Source: an uncultured Eubacteriales bacterium
GTDB taxonomy: Bacteria > Bacillota > Clostridia > Lachnospirales > Lachnospiraceae
DNA: 64,000 nt
Direction of reading: 5' to 3'
Assembly: GCA_949294665.1 (NCBI GenBank)
Contig: CASFID010000025.1
Coordinates: 62,001-126,000 of the forward strand
The translations under genes were made by a program, and so were the position numbers. A model generated the notes under the pieces. That model worked only from the letters and a program-made list of their open reading frames with translations, did not search any database and was not told the origin of the DNA. Below are positions 8,857-16,691 of the stretch, in pieces (positions within the stretch are counted from its first letter, which is position 1; each line of letters opens with the position of its first letter).

Positions 8857-10395
8857 ATGATAAAAGTTCAGGAGTACAGAGGACATATCCGTAACTGGGA
8901 GGAACTGTGCGAGCGCCTTGGCATCGATCTTTCTCTCTCAAGAGAAGAGCGTGAAAAAGAGATCCTGGTCAAAGCCTATGAGACGTGGGGCTGTGAGATG
9001 GCTGACCACATGTACGGCATGTTTGCATTTGCACTGTGGGATGACGAGGAGAAGAAGCTCTTCTGTCTGAGAGATCAGTTCGGGACAAAACCATTTTATT
9101 ATTATGAGACGGCGGACGGCAGGCTCCTCTATGGGACGATGATCCGGCAGATCATGGAGCAGCCCGGATTTGTAAAGGAACTCAATGAGGAAATGCTGCA
9201 GATTTATCTGAGCCTTACTTATGTGGCGGGAGAGAATACATTTTTCCGGGGGCTGAAGAAGCTGATGCCGGGACACTATCTGATCTGGCAGAACGGAAAG
9301 CTGAAGATCGAACGGTACTGGACACCGGAATTCCATCCGGATGAGAGCAGATCTCTGGAGGACTGGGCGGATGAGATCCACAGCACATTGAAGGAGATCA
9401 TGCCGGAGGTAAAATCGAAGGATGAGACAGCGGAATCTTTCCTGTCAGGAGGCGTGGATTCCTCTTATGTTCTGGCAATGTCAGATGCGGAGATGTCGGA
9501 TTCCTGCGGGTATGATGAGCCGCGTTTTGATGAATCCGGGCTGGCAAAGGAGACTGCAGATATCCTGGGGCGCAAAAATTCCAGATGTCTGATCACCCCG
9601 GAAGAGTATTTTGCGATCGTGCCGTATGTGATGTACAATATGGAGCAGCCGCTGGGAGACGCTTCGGCGATCGCGTTTACCATCGCGTGCAATGAGACGG
9701 CGAAGCACACGAAGCTCTGCTACTCGGGAGAAGGAGCAGACGAATTTTTCGGCGGATATAATATGTACCGGAATGCAGAGCGGTACGGTGATAATCTGAA
9801 GACATTCTATGTCGGAAATACAAATATCATGAAGGAAGATGAGAAAAAGCGGATCCTGAAGAAATATGATCCGGATGTGCTTCCGATCGAGCTGGTGCAG
9901 AATATCTATGAGGAAACGGAAGGGCTTGATCCGCTGACCAGGATGTCTGATGTAGATATTCAGATCTGGCTGGAGGGAGATATTTATCTGAATGTGGATA
10001 AGATGAGCACGGCAGCAGGTCTGGAGATCCGCATGCCTCTTACAGACCGCAGGATCTTCGACATTGCATCGAGAATGCCTGCAAGATTCAAGGTAAACGA
10101 GGAACAGAACAAAGTGGCATTCCGCACCGCGGCTGCCAAGGTTCTTCCGGATGAGATCGCATTCCGCAAAAAGCTGGGATTCATCGTGCCGATCCGTATC
10201 TGGATGGCGGACGAACGCTACAATCAGGATGTTAAAGCGAAGTTCCACAGCGAGATGGCTGAGAAGTTCTTCAATGTGGACGAGATCAACGCGATCTTTG
10301 ACGATTATGTGGGAGGAAATTCAGACAACTGGAGAAAGGTATGGACGATCTATACCTTCCTTGTGTGGTATGAAGAATATTTTGTGAAAAGATAA
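8857..10395 (+). CDS. Asparagine synthetase-like protein lacking the N-terminal glutaminase cysteine
   Basis: A 512-residue AsnB-family protein. The C-terminal synthetase domain is complete: the PP-loop SGGVDSS (about residue 203), CYSGEGADEFFGGY and EIRMPLTDRR are present, as needed for AMP activation of aspartate. The N-terminal class II amidotransferase domain is short. The first recognisable block, GHIRNWEEL, corresponds to the usual GEIYN segment roughly 70-75 residues into AsnB. The Met-Cys-Gly start with the nucleophilic Cys, and the RGPD segment, are absent. The start at 8857 is supported by AGGAGAGG eight bases upstream and by a promoter whose start site falls near 8809, leaving no room for a longer protein. 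The family synthetase can use ammonia directly, so an ammonia-dependent enzyme is inferred. Confidence 0.85.
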   Translation: MIKVQEYRGHIRNWEELCERLGIDLSLSREEREKEILVKAYETWGCEMADHMYGMFAFALWDDEEKKLFCLRDQFGTKPFYYYETADGRLLYGTMIRQIMEQPGFVKELNEEMLQIYLSLTYVAGENTFFRGLKKLMPGHYLIWQNGKLKIERYWTPEFHPDESRSLEDWADEIHSTLKEIMPEVKSKDETAESFLSGGVDSSYVLAMSDAEMSDSCGYDEPRFDESGLAKETADILGRKNSRCLITPEEYFAIVPYVMYNMEQPLGDASAIAFTIACNETAKHTKLCYSGEGADEFFGGYNMYRNAERYGDNLKTFYVGNTNIMKEDEKKRILKKYDPDVLPIELVQNIYEETEGLDPLTRMSDVDIQIWLEGDIYLNVDKMSTAAGLEIRMPLTDRRIFDIASRMPARFKVNEEQNKVAFRTAAAKVLPDEIAFRKKLGFIVPIRIWMADERYNQDVKAKFHSEMAEKFFNVDEINAIFDDYVGGNSDNWRKVWTIYTFLVWYEEYFVKR

Positions 10396-10554
10396 GAACG
10401 GGCTTTCCGGGAGAGGATCAGAAGTTCTGCAGAGAGACAAAGCGGGATACAGGGATCAGACGGAATAAGATTTTTGGAGCTGCAGCACGATGCACGACTG
10501 CCGCCGACTATAGGGCGCGGGCCTGCAGGGCAGCGCAGAGTACGGCCGCGGAGC

Positions 10555-10583
10555 TTGACATTCGCAGGTTCCTGTGCTAACCT
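10555..10583 (+). promoter_or_regulatory. Promoter of the metG leader
   Basis: TTGACA (10555-10560), a 17-base spacer and TAACCT (10578-10583). Transcription would start near 10590 and give a leader of about 480 bases before metG. Confidence 0.6.
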
Positions 10584-10589
10584 TTTTAA

Positions 10590-10918
10590 CAGACCTGAAG
10601 AATTTGAAATATCGGAAAAAGCAATGACGAAGAGAGTAATCTGTCGGAGATTCTACAGAGAAGTTCCGTAAGGACTGCAAAGCTTTTCAGAAGCGGCAGC
10701 CGGCGCTGAGAGGAACGGATGGAAGGCAGATGAAGATGGCTTCTGAGCAGCGCACCGACCTGTACATGTGTGCAGCAGGCTGCGATGGGTCCGCCCTTTA
10801 CAGCGGAGGAGTGCTGACTGGCACTCGCTGAGGTCCTTTCCGTGAGGGGAGGACGAAGAGAAGTGGTAACACGGAATGATTCCCGTCTTCTTAAAGGATA
10901 AGAAGGCGGGATTTTTTT
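10590..10918 (+). ncRNA. T-box leader, probably Met-tRNA responsive
   Basis: The 3' part shows the T-box switch. A terminator stem (10882-10892 with 10900-10910) is followed by seven T residues. An alternative antiterminator forms from GAAGAG (10854-10859) with CTTCTT and from ACGG (10871-10874) with CCGT, leaving a bulge that carries TGGT (10864-10867). TGGT would pair with a tRNA 3' end whose discriminator base is A, as expected for tRNA-Met. Upstream, GAAGAGAGTA and AGAGAAGTTCC/GGAAC resemble Stem I elements. ATG triplets at 10730-10732 and 10736-10738 are candidate specifier codons, but I cannot fix the Stem I fold by eye. The T-box sequence deviates from the usual consensus. The position upstream of metG fits. 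Confidence 0.72.
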
Positions 10919-10964
10919 CGCTGAAATTCTTGGCGGATCAAGCTTTTTCCCAATAATTGTAGTT

Positions 10965-11047
10965 CAAAAAGGGACAGGGCAAACTGCATTTAGGGACACA
11001 GTAAACTTCAATTGGGGACGTAGTGAAATTGAAGTTGACTACGTCCC
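10965..11047 (+). repeat. Dispersed 22-bp-unit/palindrome repeat, copy 1
   Basis: Units beginning GGGACA at 10971 and 10993 and GGGACG at 11015 follow a 22-bp period. The last unit runs into an inverted repeat with arms GGGACGTAGT (11015-11024) and ACTACGTCCC (11038-11047). It lies between the T-box terminator and the metG ribosome binding site, so it is transcribed as metG leader. It matches the copies at 12994 and 21437. Confidence 0.85.
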
Positions 11048-11070
11048 GGAACGAGAAAGAGGAGGTAAAT

Positions 11071-12975
11071 ATGTCAGAAAAACCGAAGTATTATATTTCA
11101 ACAGCGATCGCCTATACATCAGGCAAGCCGCATATCGGGAATACTTATGAGATTGTGCTGGCGGATGCCATCGCACGCTATAAGAGGAGCCAGGGCTATG
11201 ATGTCTATTTCCAGACGGGAACAGACGAGCATGGCCAGAAGATAGAGCTGAAAGCGGAAGAGGCGGGCGTTACGCCGAAGGAGTTTGTGGATAATGTTTC
11301 CAAGGAGATCAAAAGAATATGGGATATGATGGATACGTCTTATGACAAGTTCATCCGTACAACTGATCCGGATCATGAGAAGCAGGTTCAGAAAATTTTC
11401 AAGAAGCTCTATGAGCAGGGGGACATTTATAAAGGATATTATGAGGGAATGTACTGTACGCCTTGTGAGTCCTTCTTTACGGAGTCACAGCTTGTGGACG
11501 GCAAGTGTCCGGACTGCGGACGCGAGGTTCAGCCTGCGAGAGAAGAGGCATATTTCTTTAAAATGAGTAAATATGCGGACCGTCTGATCGAGCACATCAA
11601 TACGCATCCTGAGTTTATTCAGCCGGTTTCCCGTAAGAATGAGATGATGAACAATTTCCTCCTTCCGGGGCTTCAGGACCTGTGCGTATCCAGAACATCC
11701 TTTAAATGGGGAATTCCGGTGGACTTTGACGATAAGCATGTTGTATATGTATGGCTTGACGCACTCACCAACTACATCACCGGAATTGGCTATGACTGCG
11801 ATGGAAACAGTTCAGAGAAGTTTGAAAAATACTGGCCGGCTGATCTGCACCTGATCGGAAAGGACATTATCCGTTTCCATACGATTTACTGGCCGATCTT
11901 CCTCATGGCGCTGGGACTTCCGCTGCCGAAGCAGGTATTCGGACATCCGTGGCTGCTGCAGGGTGACGGAAAGATGAGTAAATCAAAGGGAAATGTACTC
12001 TACGCTGACGAGCTGGTCGATTTCTTCGGAGTGGATGCAGTGCGCTATTTTGTACTTCATGAGATGCCGTTTGAAAACGACGGAGTCATTTCCTGGGAAT
12101 TGATGGTAGAGAGGCTGAATTCTGATCTGGCTAATACATTGGGCAACCTTGTAAACCGTACTGTTTCCATGACAAATAAATATTTTGGAGGAACAGTTAC
12201 CGACAAAGGTGCGGCAGAAGAAGTGGATGCAGATCTGAAGGCGGTTATGGAGAATACTCCGAAAGCAGTAGATGAAAAGATGGACGGCCTGCGGGTGGCA
12301 GATGCCATTACAGAAATCTTTAATCTGTTCAAACGCTGCAATAAGTATATTGATGAGACGATGCCTTGGGCTCTGGCTAAGGTCGAGGCGAAGAAAGACC
12401 GTCTGGAGACTGTCCTCTGGAATCTGATCCAGGGAATCTCCGCCGGTGCAAGACTTCTGGAATCCTTTATGCCGTCTACGAGTAAAAAGATCCTGGATCA
12501 GCTGGGAGACGGACATGTGACAGATAAGCCGGAAATCCTGTTCCAGAGACTTGATGTGGAAGAAGTGCTGAAAAAAGTGGAAGAACTTCATCCGGCAGAA
12601 GAAGAGAAAAAAGAGGAAGAGGAAAATGTGATCGACATTGAGGCAAAACCGGAGATCACATACGATCAGTTCAGCGCGATGCAGTTCCAGGTGGGCGAGA
12701 TCATTGCCTGCGAGGAAGTGAAAAAATCGCGGAAGCTGCTCTGTTCTCAGGTGAAGATTGGCAGCCAGGTGAAGCAGATCGTATCCGGAATAAAAGCTTA
12801 CTATACACCGGAAGAGATGGTTGGCAAGAAAGTTATGGTGCTTGTAAATCTGAAGCCGGCCAAGCTTGCCGGAGTTGTATCCGAAGGTATGCTTCTCTGC
12901 GCGGAAGACGCCGATGGAAATCTCGCGCTCGTCACACCGGAGAAAGACATGCCGGCAGGAGCGGAAATCTGTTAA
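11071..12975 (+). CDS. metG: Methionine--tRNA ligase
   Basis: A 634-residue class I aminoacyl-tRNA synthetase that charges tRNA-Met. The nucleotide-binding signature appears as GKPHIGN (HIGH-like, about residue 17), and KMSKSKGNV (about residue 300) is intact. A four-cysteine zinc knuckle (CTPC and CPDC, about residues 130-150) marks the bacterial MetG1 type. An acidic Glu/Lys linker leads to a C-terminal EMAPII/Trbp111-like tRNA-binding domain of about 105 residues, as in dimeric MetG. I use the ATG at 11071, preceded by AGGAGGT, rather than an upstream in-frame start inside repeat copy 1. Expression is probably controlled by the upstream T-box. Confidence 0.96.
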   Translation: MSEKPKYYISTAIAYTSGKPHIGNTYEIVLADAIARYKRSQGYDVYFQTGTDEHGQKIELKAEEAGVTPKEFVDNVSKEIKRIWDMMDTSYDKFIRTTDPDHEKQVQKIFKKLYEQGDIYKGYYEGMYCTPCESFFTESQLVDGKCPDCGREVQPAREEAYFFKMSKYADRLIEHINTHPEFIQPVSRKNEMMNNFLLPGLQDLCVSRTSFKWGIPVDFDDKHVVYVWLDALTNYITGIGYDCDGNSSEKFEKYWPADLHLIGKDIIRFHTIYWPIFLMALGLPLPKQVFGHPWLLQGDGKMSKSKGNVLYADELVDFFGVDAVRYFVLHEMPFENDGVISWELMVERLNSDLANTLGNLVNRTVSMTNKYFGGTVTDKGAAEEVDADLKAVMENTPKAVDEKMDGLRVADAITEIFNLFKRCNKYIDETMPWALAKVEAKKDRLETVLWNLIQGISAGARLLESFMPSTSKKILDQLGDGHVTDKPEILFQRLDVEEVLKKVEELHPAEEEKKEEEENVIDIEAKPEITYDQFSAMQFQVGEIIACEEVKKSRKLLCSQVKIGSQVKQIVSGIKAYYTPEEMVGKKVMVLVNLKPAKLAGVVSEGMLLCAEDADGNLALVTPEKDMPAGAEIC

Positions 12976-12993
12976 AAACTGCGGAAAAACGCT

Positions 12994-13104
12994 CAAAAAG
13001 GGACAGGGAAAACTGCATTTTGGGACACGGTGAAACGCAATTAGGGACACAGTGAACTGCAATTGGGGACGTAGTGAAATTCAATTTCACTACGTCCCCA
13101 ATTG
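12994..13104. repeat. Dispersed 22-bp-unit/palindrome repeat, copy 2
   Basis: Three 22-bp units start at 13000, 13022 and 13044 and a fourth begins at 13066. The 3' end is a perfect palindrome: 35 bp at 13065-13099, extending to 45 bp at 13060-13104 with a single central base. The palindrome overlaps the 3' end of the glycerate kinase gene and supplies its TAG stop. It sits between two convergent genes. Confidence 0.9.
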
Positions 13105-14232
13105 ACGTCCTGCGCGCAGCATCCGGAACATTCTCCTCGCGGCATCGAGATACAGTTCTTCCGCCCGATCCATCGCTTCCTTCAGGGGCATGATCCCGTT
13201 TATCGTAGTTATAATGGAGTCGATTCCGTATTCATACAGTTGCTCTGCGCCCGGTCCCATGCTTCCGACAACCGCTGTAACAGGAATCCCGAACTTCCGA
13301 CAGTGCATCCCGACGCCCTGCATGACCTTGCCGGAGACGGACTGCCAGTCTGCCGCGCCCTCGCCTGTTACCACAAGGGAAACGCCTTCCAGTCTGCGGT
13401 CAAAATCAGAGAGTTCCAGGACAGTTTCGATTCCGGACTTAAGCTTTCCGTTTAAAAATGCCATAAGAGCAGCCCCCAGCCCTCCGGCAGCGCCGGCGCC
13501 GGGAATGGTATCCATATCGATGCCGAACTGGCGGAGCAGGACATCTCGGTAATTGCACATGCCTGCTTCCAGTTCATCCAGTATTTCAGGAGTTCCGCCT
13601 TTCTGCTTTCCGAAGGTATATGTGGCTCCGTTGGGGCCGCACAGCGGATTTGTGACATCACACATGACCGTAAAAGCACATTCTTTTAATTTCGGATCCA
13701 TGCCGGTGAGATCGATGGAACGGATCCGGATGAGATCTTTTCCGCGGCCTTCCAGTTCACTGCCGGACTCATCCAGGAAACGCACTCCCAGCGCACGCAT
13801 ACAGCCTATTCCGCCGTCGTTCGTGGCCGAGCCGCCGATTGCGATGGAAATGTCGCGGAAACCTTTTGAGACTGCGTCCGCGATCATCTCGCCGGTTCCG
13901 AGGGTTGTGGTCTCCCTTGGGTTACGTTTTCCCTCGGGAACAAGAGGCAGTCCCGATGCTGCAGCCATTTCCATGACAGCGCGTGTCTTGTACAGCTGCA
14001 CATATGAAGCAGGAATCCTTTCCATGAGCGGACCGGACACTGTCATATAGATTTTCCTTCCGTCTGTGGCAGAGAGTACCGCATCCGCAGTCCCCTCGCC
14101 TCCGTCAGCAATCTCAATGCTGTCGCATATGCATCCGGGGAAGATCTCTCCGGTAGCCTGTGTGAGCAGTTCTGCCGTACGGCGTGACGTCAGAGTACCC
14201 TTGAAGGAATCAGATGCAAATAAAAATTTCAT
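13090..14232 (-). CDS. Glycerate kinase (type II, GarK/GlxK family)
   Basis: A 380-residue kinase that phosphorylates D-glycerate, feeding it into glycolysis. Family signatures are the N-terminal FASDSFKGTL block (about residue 4), IADGGEGTADA, the GGSATNDGG glycine-rich motif (about residue 130) and GAGAAGGLGAAL. I start it at 14232 so that the product begins MKFLFASDSFKG like its relatives, with GAGGTG nine bases upstream. The last residues (about QLGT and the stop) are encoded by repeat copy 2, so the native C-terminus was probably replaced when the repeat inserted. It is a single gene, convergent with metG. Confidence 0.92.
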   Translation of the reverse strand: MKFLFASDSFKGTLTSRRTAELLTQATGEIFPGCICDSIEIADGGEGTADAVLSATDGRKIYMTVSGPLMERIPASYVQLYKTRAVMEMAAASGLPLVPEGKRNPRETTTLGTGEMIADAVSKGFRDISIAIGGSATNDGGIGCMRALGVRFLDESGSELEGRGKDLIRIRSIDLTGMDPKLKECAFTVMCDVTNPLCGPNGATYTFGKQKGGTPEILDELEAGMCNYRDVLLRQFGIDMDTIPGAGAAGGLGAALMAFLNGKLKSGIETVLELSDFDRRLEGVSLVVTGEGAADWQSVSGKVMQGVGMHCRKFGIPVTAVVGSMGPGAEQLYEYGIDSIITTINGIMPLKEAMDRAEELYLDAARRMFRMLRAGRQLGT

Positions 14233-14497
14233 ACAGCCATTCACCTCAGCAAAATAAATTTCATAACTGTCTCAATCTTATCAGTATTTCCCAGGCGGGT
14301 CAATCGCGCAGCAAAAGCGGAGAGAATTCGGTATACATATCCGACATGCAGCCTCATGGGAAAGAAAGTGTGTTATGATAAAGGCAAAGATCTAAACAGA
14401 ACTGCAGCGGACTCTCCATGGTTCTGTCTGCGAGAAAGACAAAAGTCTATGCGGGACAGAAAAATGAGTGAGCTGAAGAAAGGAAAGGAGGATCTGT

Positions 14498-15097
14498 ATG
14501 GAACTGAACAGCAGGATCGCGGAGATGGAACTGGAGAAGGCGGGCAAGACGAATCCCGGCCCATGGACAGACCACTGCCGGTATGCGGCGATGGCATGCA
14601 GAAATATTGCCGCGCACTGCGAGGGAATGTCTGCCGATGAGGCCTATATCCTCGGTCTGCTCCATGACATCGGCCGCTATGAGGGCGTCTATGCGGCAAA
14701 GCATCTGATCAAAGGATACCGCTACTGCATGGAGCGGGGATGGGAGAAGCCGGCACAGATCTGTATTACACATGAATTCATGATACAGGATATCAGAAAA
14801 GCGGGAGGACCGATGGACGTGAGCGAGGAAGACTATCGGTTCATAGAAGAGTTTCTCCAGAATGTCCGCTACGATGATTATGACCGTCTTGTGCAGCTCT
14901 GCGACGCCCTTGCGTTTCCTACCGGCTTCTGTATTCTGGAGAAACGGTTCGTGGATGTGGCACTGCGGTATGGGATTTATCCTGCTACGTTGGAACGGTG
15001 GAAAAAGGTACTGGAGATAAAAGAGATGTTTGAGAAAAAGACGGGCTGTTCCATCTATGATCTCCTCCCGGGTGTGGTGGAGAACAGTCTGCGGTGA
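14498..15097 (+). CDS. HD-domain phosphohydrolase
   Basis: A 199-residue soluble protein of the HD superfamily. The first metal ligand is the histidine in WTDHCRYAA (about residue 24), and the HD pair sits in LLHDIGRYEG (about residue 53) with a further THEF histidine near residue 90, which is enough for a divalent-metal phosphohydrolase. The substrate, probably a nucleotide or small phosphate ester, is unknown. The start has AAGGAGG upstream. The gene is monocistronic and followed by a strong hairpin. Confidence 0.8.
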   Translation: MELNSRIAEMELEKAGKTNPGPWTDHCRYAAMACRNIAAHCEGMSADEAYILGLLHDIGRYEGVYAAKHLIKGYRYCMERGWEKPAQICITHEFMIQDIRKAGGPMDVSEEDYRFIEEFLQNVRYDDYDRLVQLCDALAFPTGFCILEKRFVDVALRYGIYPATLERWKKVLEIKEMFEKKTGCSIYDLLPGVVENSLR

Positions 15098-15162
15098 AAT
15101 ATGCCGCTGAACAGAAAACTGCACAGAAAATCAGTCCACTTATCAGTCAGTTTAGCAGAAAT

Positions 15163-15205
15163 CAGACGGAGCCGTATCATTGGATGCGGCTCCGTCTGTA
15201 TTTTC
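15163..15205 (+). terminator. Hairpin after the HD-domain gene
   Basis: A perfect 12-bp stem (15163-15174 with 15187-15198) has a 12-base loop and is followed by TATTTTC. The stop codon of the convergent MATE gene lies in the loop, so the hairpin serves both genes. Confidence 0.55.
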
Positions 15206-16529
15206 GGATATAGTATACAATAAAAGCAAGCGCGCTGACGGTCCAGGTCACCGGATAGCTGTAAATGATCGCCGGGATCGTTGGTGAGACCCGCATCACT
15301 ACAGAAAGCCAGATGATGCGGAATACGCAGACACCCGTGAGCGTGATGACCATCGGTACAAGCACATCCCCGGTGCCCCGCAGCGCCCCGGCGAGCACCT
15401 CGATGATGACATAGACGATGTACCAAGGGATGATGAGGATGAGCATATTGCAGCCGATCCGGATCACATCTGGGTCTGTAGTAAACATCCGGAAAAGGAT
15501 CTCTCTTGCCGCGATCAGGAACAGAACAAGAATGCCCGATACTGCCAGGTCGATCAGGAGGCAGACCCGGGTGCTCCTGCGGACTCTGTCCATCCTGCCG
15601 GCGCCGTAATTCTGCCCCACAAATGTGGTGATGGCGATTCCGAAAGCGGTGCTGACCATCCAGAAAATGGCATCCAGTTTCCCATAGGCGGACCATGCGG
15701 CAGTGGTGTCGGTGCCGAAGGTATTGATCGCTGCCATGATCGCGATATTGGTGATGGAGAACAGGACGGATTCCAGACCGGTAGGGATCCCCATCTTCAG
15801 CTGTGTTTTCAGCACGGCTCCGTGGAAACGGATATCACGGAGGGAGAGATGAAGGAGATCCCTCGATCTCATCAGATCCCGCGTGACAAGGACCGCGCTC
15901 ACCGCCTGTGCGATAAGTGTTGCGACTGCCGCGCCCATGACTCCCATGTGGAAAACGATAACGAACAGGCAGTCAAGCACGATGTTGATGACACAGCAGA
16001 TGATCAGATAGTACAGCGGCCGTCTGGAATCGCCTGTGGCCCGCAGGATGGCAGAGCCCATATTGTAGACAAGGACGAACAGGATCCCCGCAAAATAAAT
16101 CCTCAGGTAGATGATAGAATCTGCCATGGTGTCAGCAGGCGTCCGCATGAGTGAGAGCAGGGCGGGAGTACACAGGATGCCGGCGACGGTGAGGAGGACC
16201 CCTCCTGCTGCGGCGAGTGCATATGCGTTGTGCAGACCCTGGTTTGCCGCCTTCTCATTACGCGCGCCGAAGAACTGTGCAATCGTGACTGATGCGCCGG
16301 AGGAAAGGCCGGTGAAAAACCCGACTACAAGAGCGACGATCTGCGCAGAGGAACCGCCCACGCTGGCGAGTGCTTCCTTTCCCACGAACTGCCCTACGAT
16401 CACGCTGTCTATTGTGTTGTAGAGCTGCTGGAAAAATGTGCCCAGCAGAATCGGGAAAAAGAAGAGCAGAAGCTGCTTCCAGATCGTCCCTTCGGTGATC
16501 GCATTTTTCGTCATAGCTGGTGATTTCAT
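15177..16529 (-). CDS. MATE family efflux transporter
   Basis: A 450-residue multidrug and toxin extrusion family protein with about 12 transmembrane helices in two similar halves (for example FFFPILLGTFFQQLYNTID near the start, and a repeat of that pattern after residue 240). MATE proteins export cationic drugs or metabolites using Na+ or H+ gradients; the substrate is not predictable. The start at 16529 has AAGGAAG eight bases upstream on the minus strand. Its own promoter lies at 16568-16596. The stop codon lies inside a hairpin shared with the convergent HD-domain gene. Confidence 0.93.
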   Translation of the reverse strand: MKSPAMTKNAITEGTIWKQLLLFFFPILLGTFFQQLYNTIDSVIVGQFVGKEALASVGGSSAQIVALVVGFFTGLSSGASVTIAQFFGARNEKAANQGLHNAYALAAAGGVLLTVAGILCTPALLSLMRTPADTMADSIIYLRIYFAGILFVLVYNMGSAILRATGDSRRPLYYLIICCVINIVLDCLFVIVFHMGVMGAAVATLIAQAVSAVLVTRDLMRSRDLLHLSLRDIRFHGAVLKTQLKMGIPTGLESVLFSITNIAIMAAINTFGTDTTAAWSAYGKLDAIFWMVSTAFGIAITTFVGQNYGAGRMDRVRRSTRVCLLIDLAVSGILVLFLIAAREILFRMFTTDPDVIRIGCNMLILIIPWYIVYVIIEVLAGALRGTGDVLVPMVITLTGVCVFRIIWLSVVMRVSPTIPAIIYSYPVTWTVSALAFIVYYIRKYRRSRIQ

Positions 16530-16567
16530 AAGTAAAACTTCCTTCTATCGTATATTTGCCGAATCAT

Positions 16568-16596
16568 ATTATATAGAAGCGGCGCAGGAGAAGCAA
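16568..16596 (-). promoter_or_regulatory. Promoter of the MATE gene
   Basis: On the minus strand, TTGCTT (16596-16591), a 17-base spacer and a perfect TATAAT (16573-16568). Confidence 0.65.
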
Positions 16597-16617
16597 TAGG
16601 AATACATCAGATAATAA

Positions 16618-16659
16618 ATCAGCGCGCCTTCATCTATCCAGAAATGAAAGCACGCTGAT
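16618..16659 (-). terminator. Hairpin after treC
   Basis: A 10-bp stem (16659-16650 with 16627-16618, one mismatch or wobble) follows the treC stop by about 30 bases on the minus strand. The downstream tract is TTTATTAT, so it is a modest terminator. Confidence 0.45.
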
Positions 16660-16691
16660 CTTTAAAAGAAAGGTTTCCTGACTGTCATTGA

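Noticed and set aside
11983-13062. A 359-residue minus-strand frame opposite metG
   Set aside because: It mirrors the codon usage of metG on the other strand; its composition (Phe, His and Cys rich) is typical of antisense frames.
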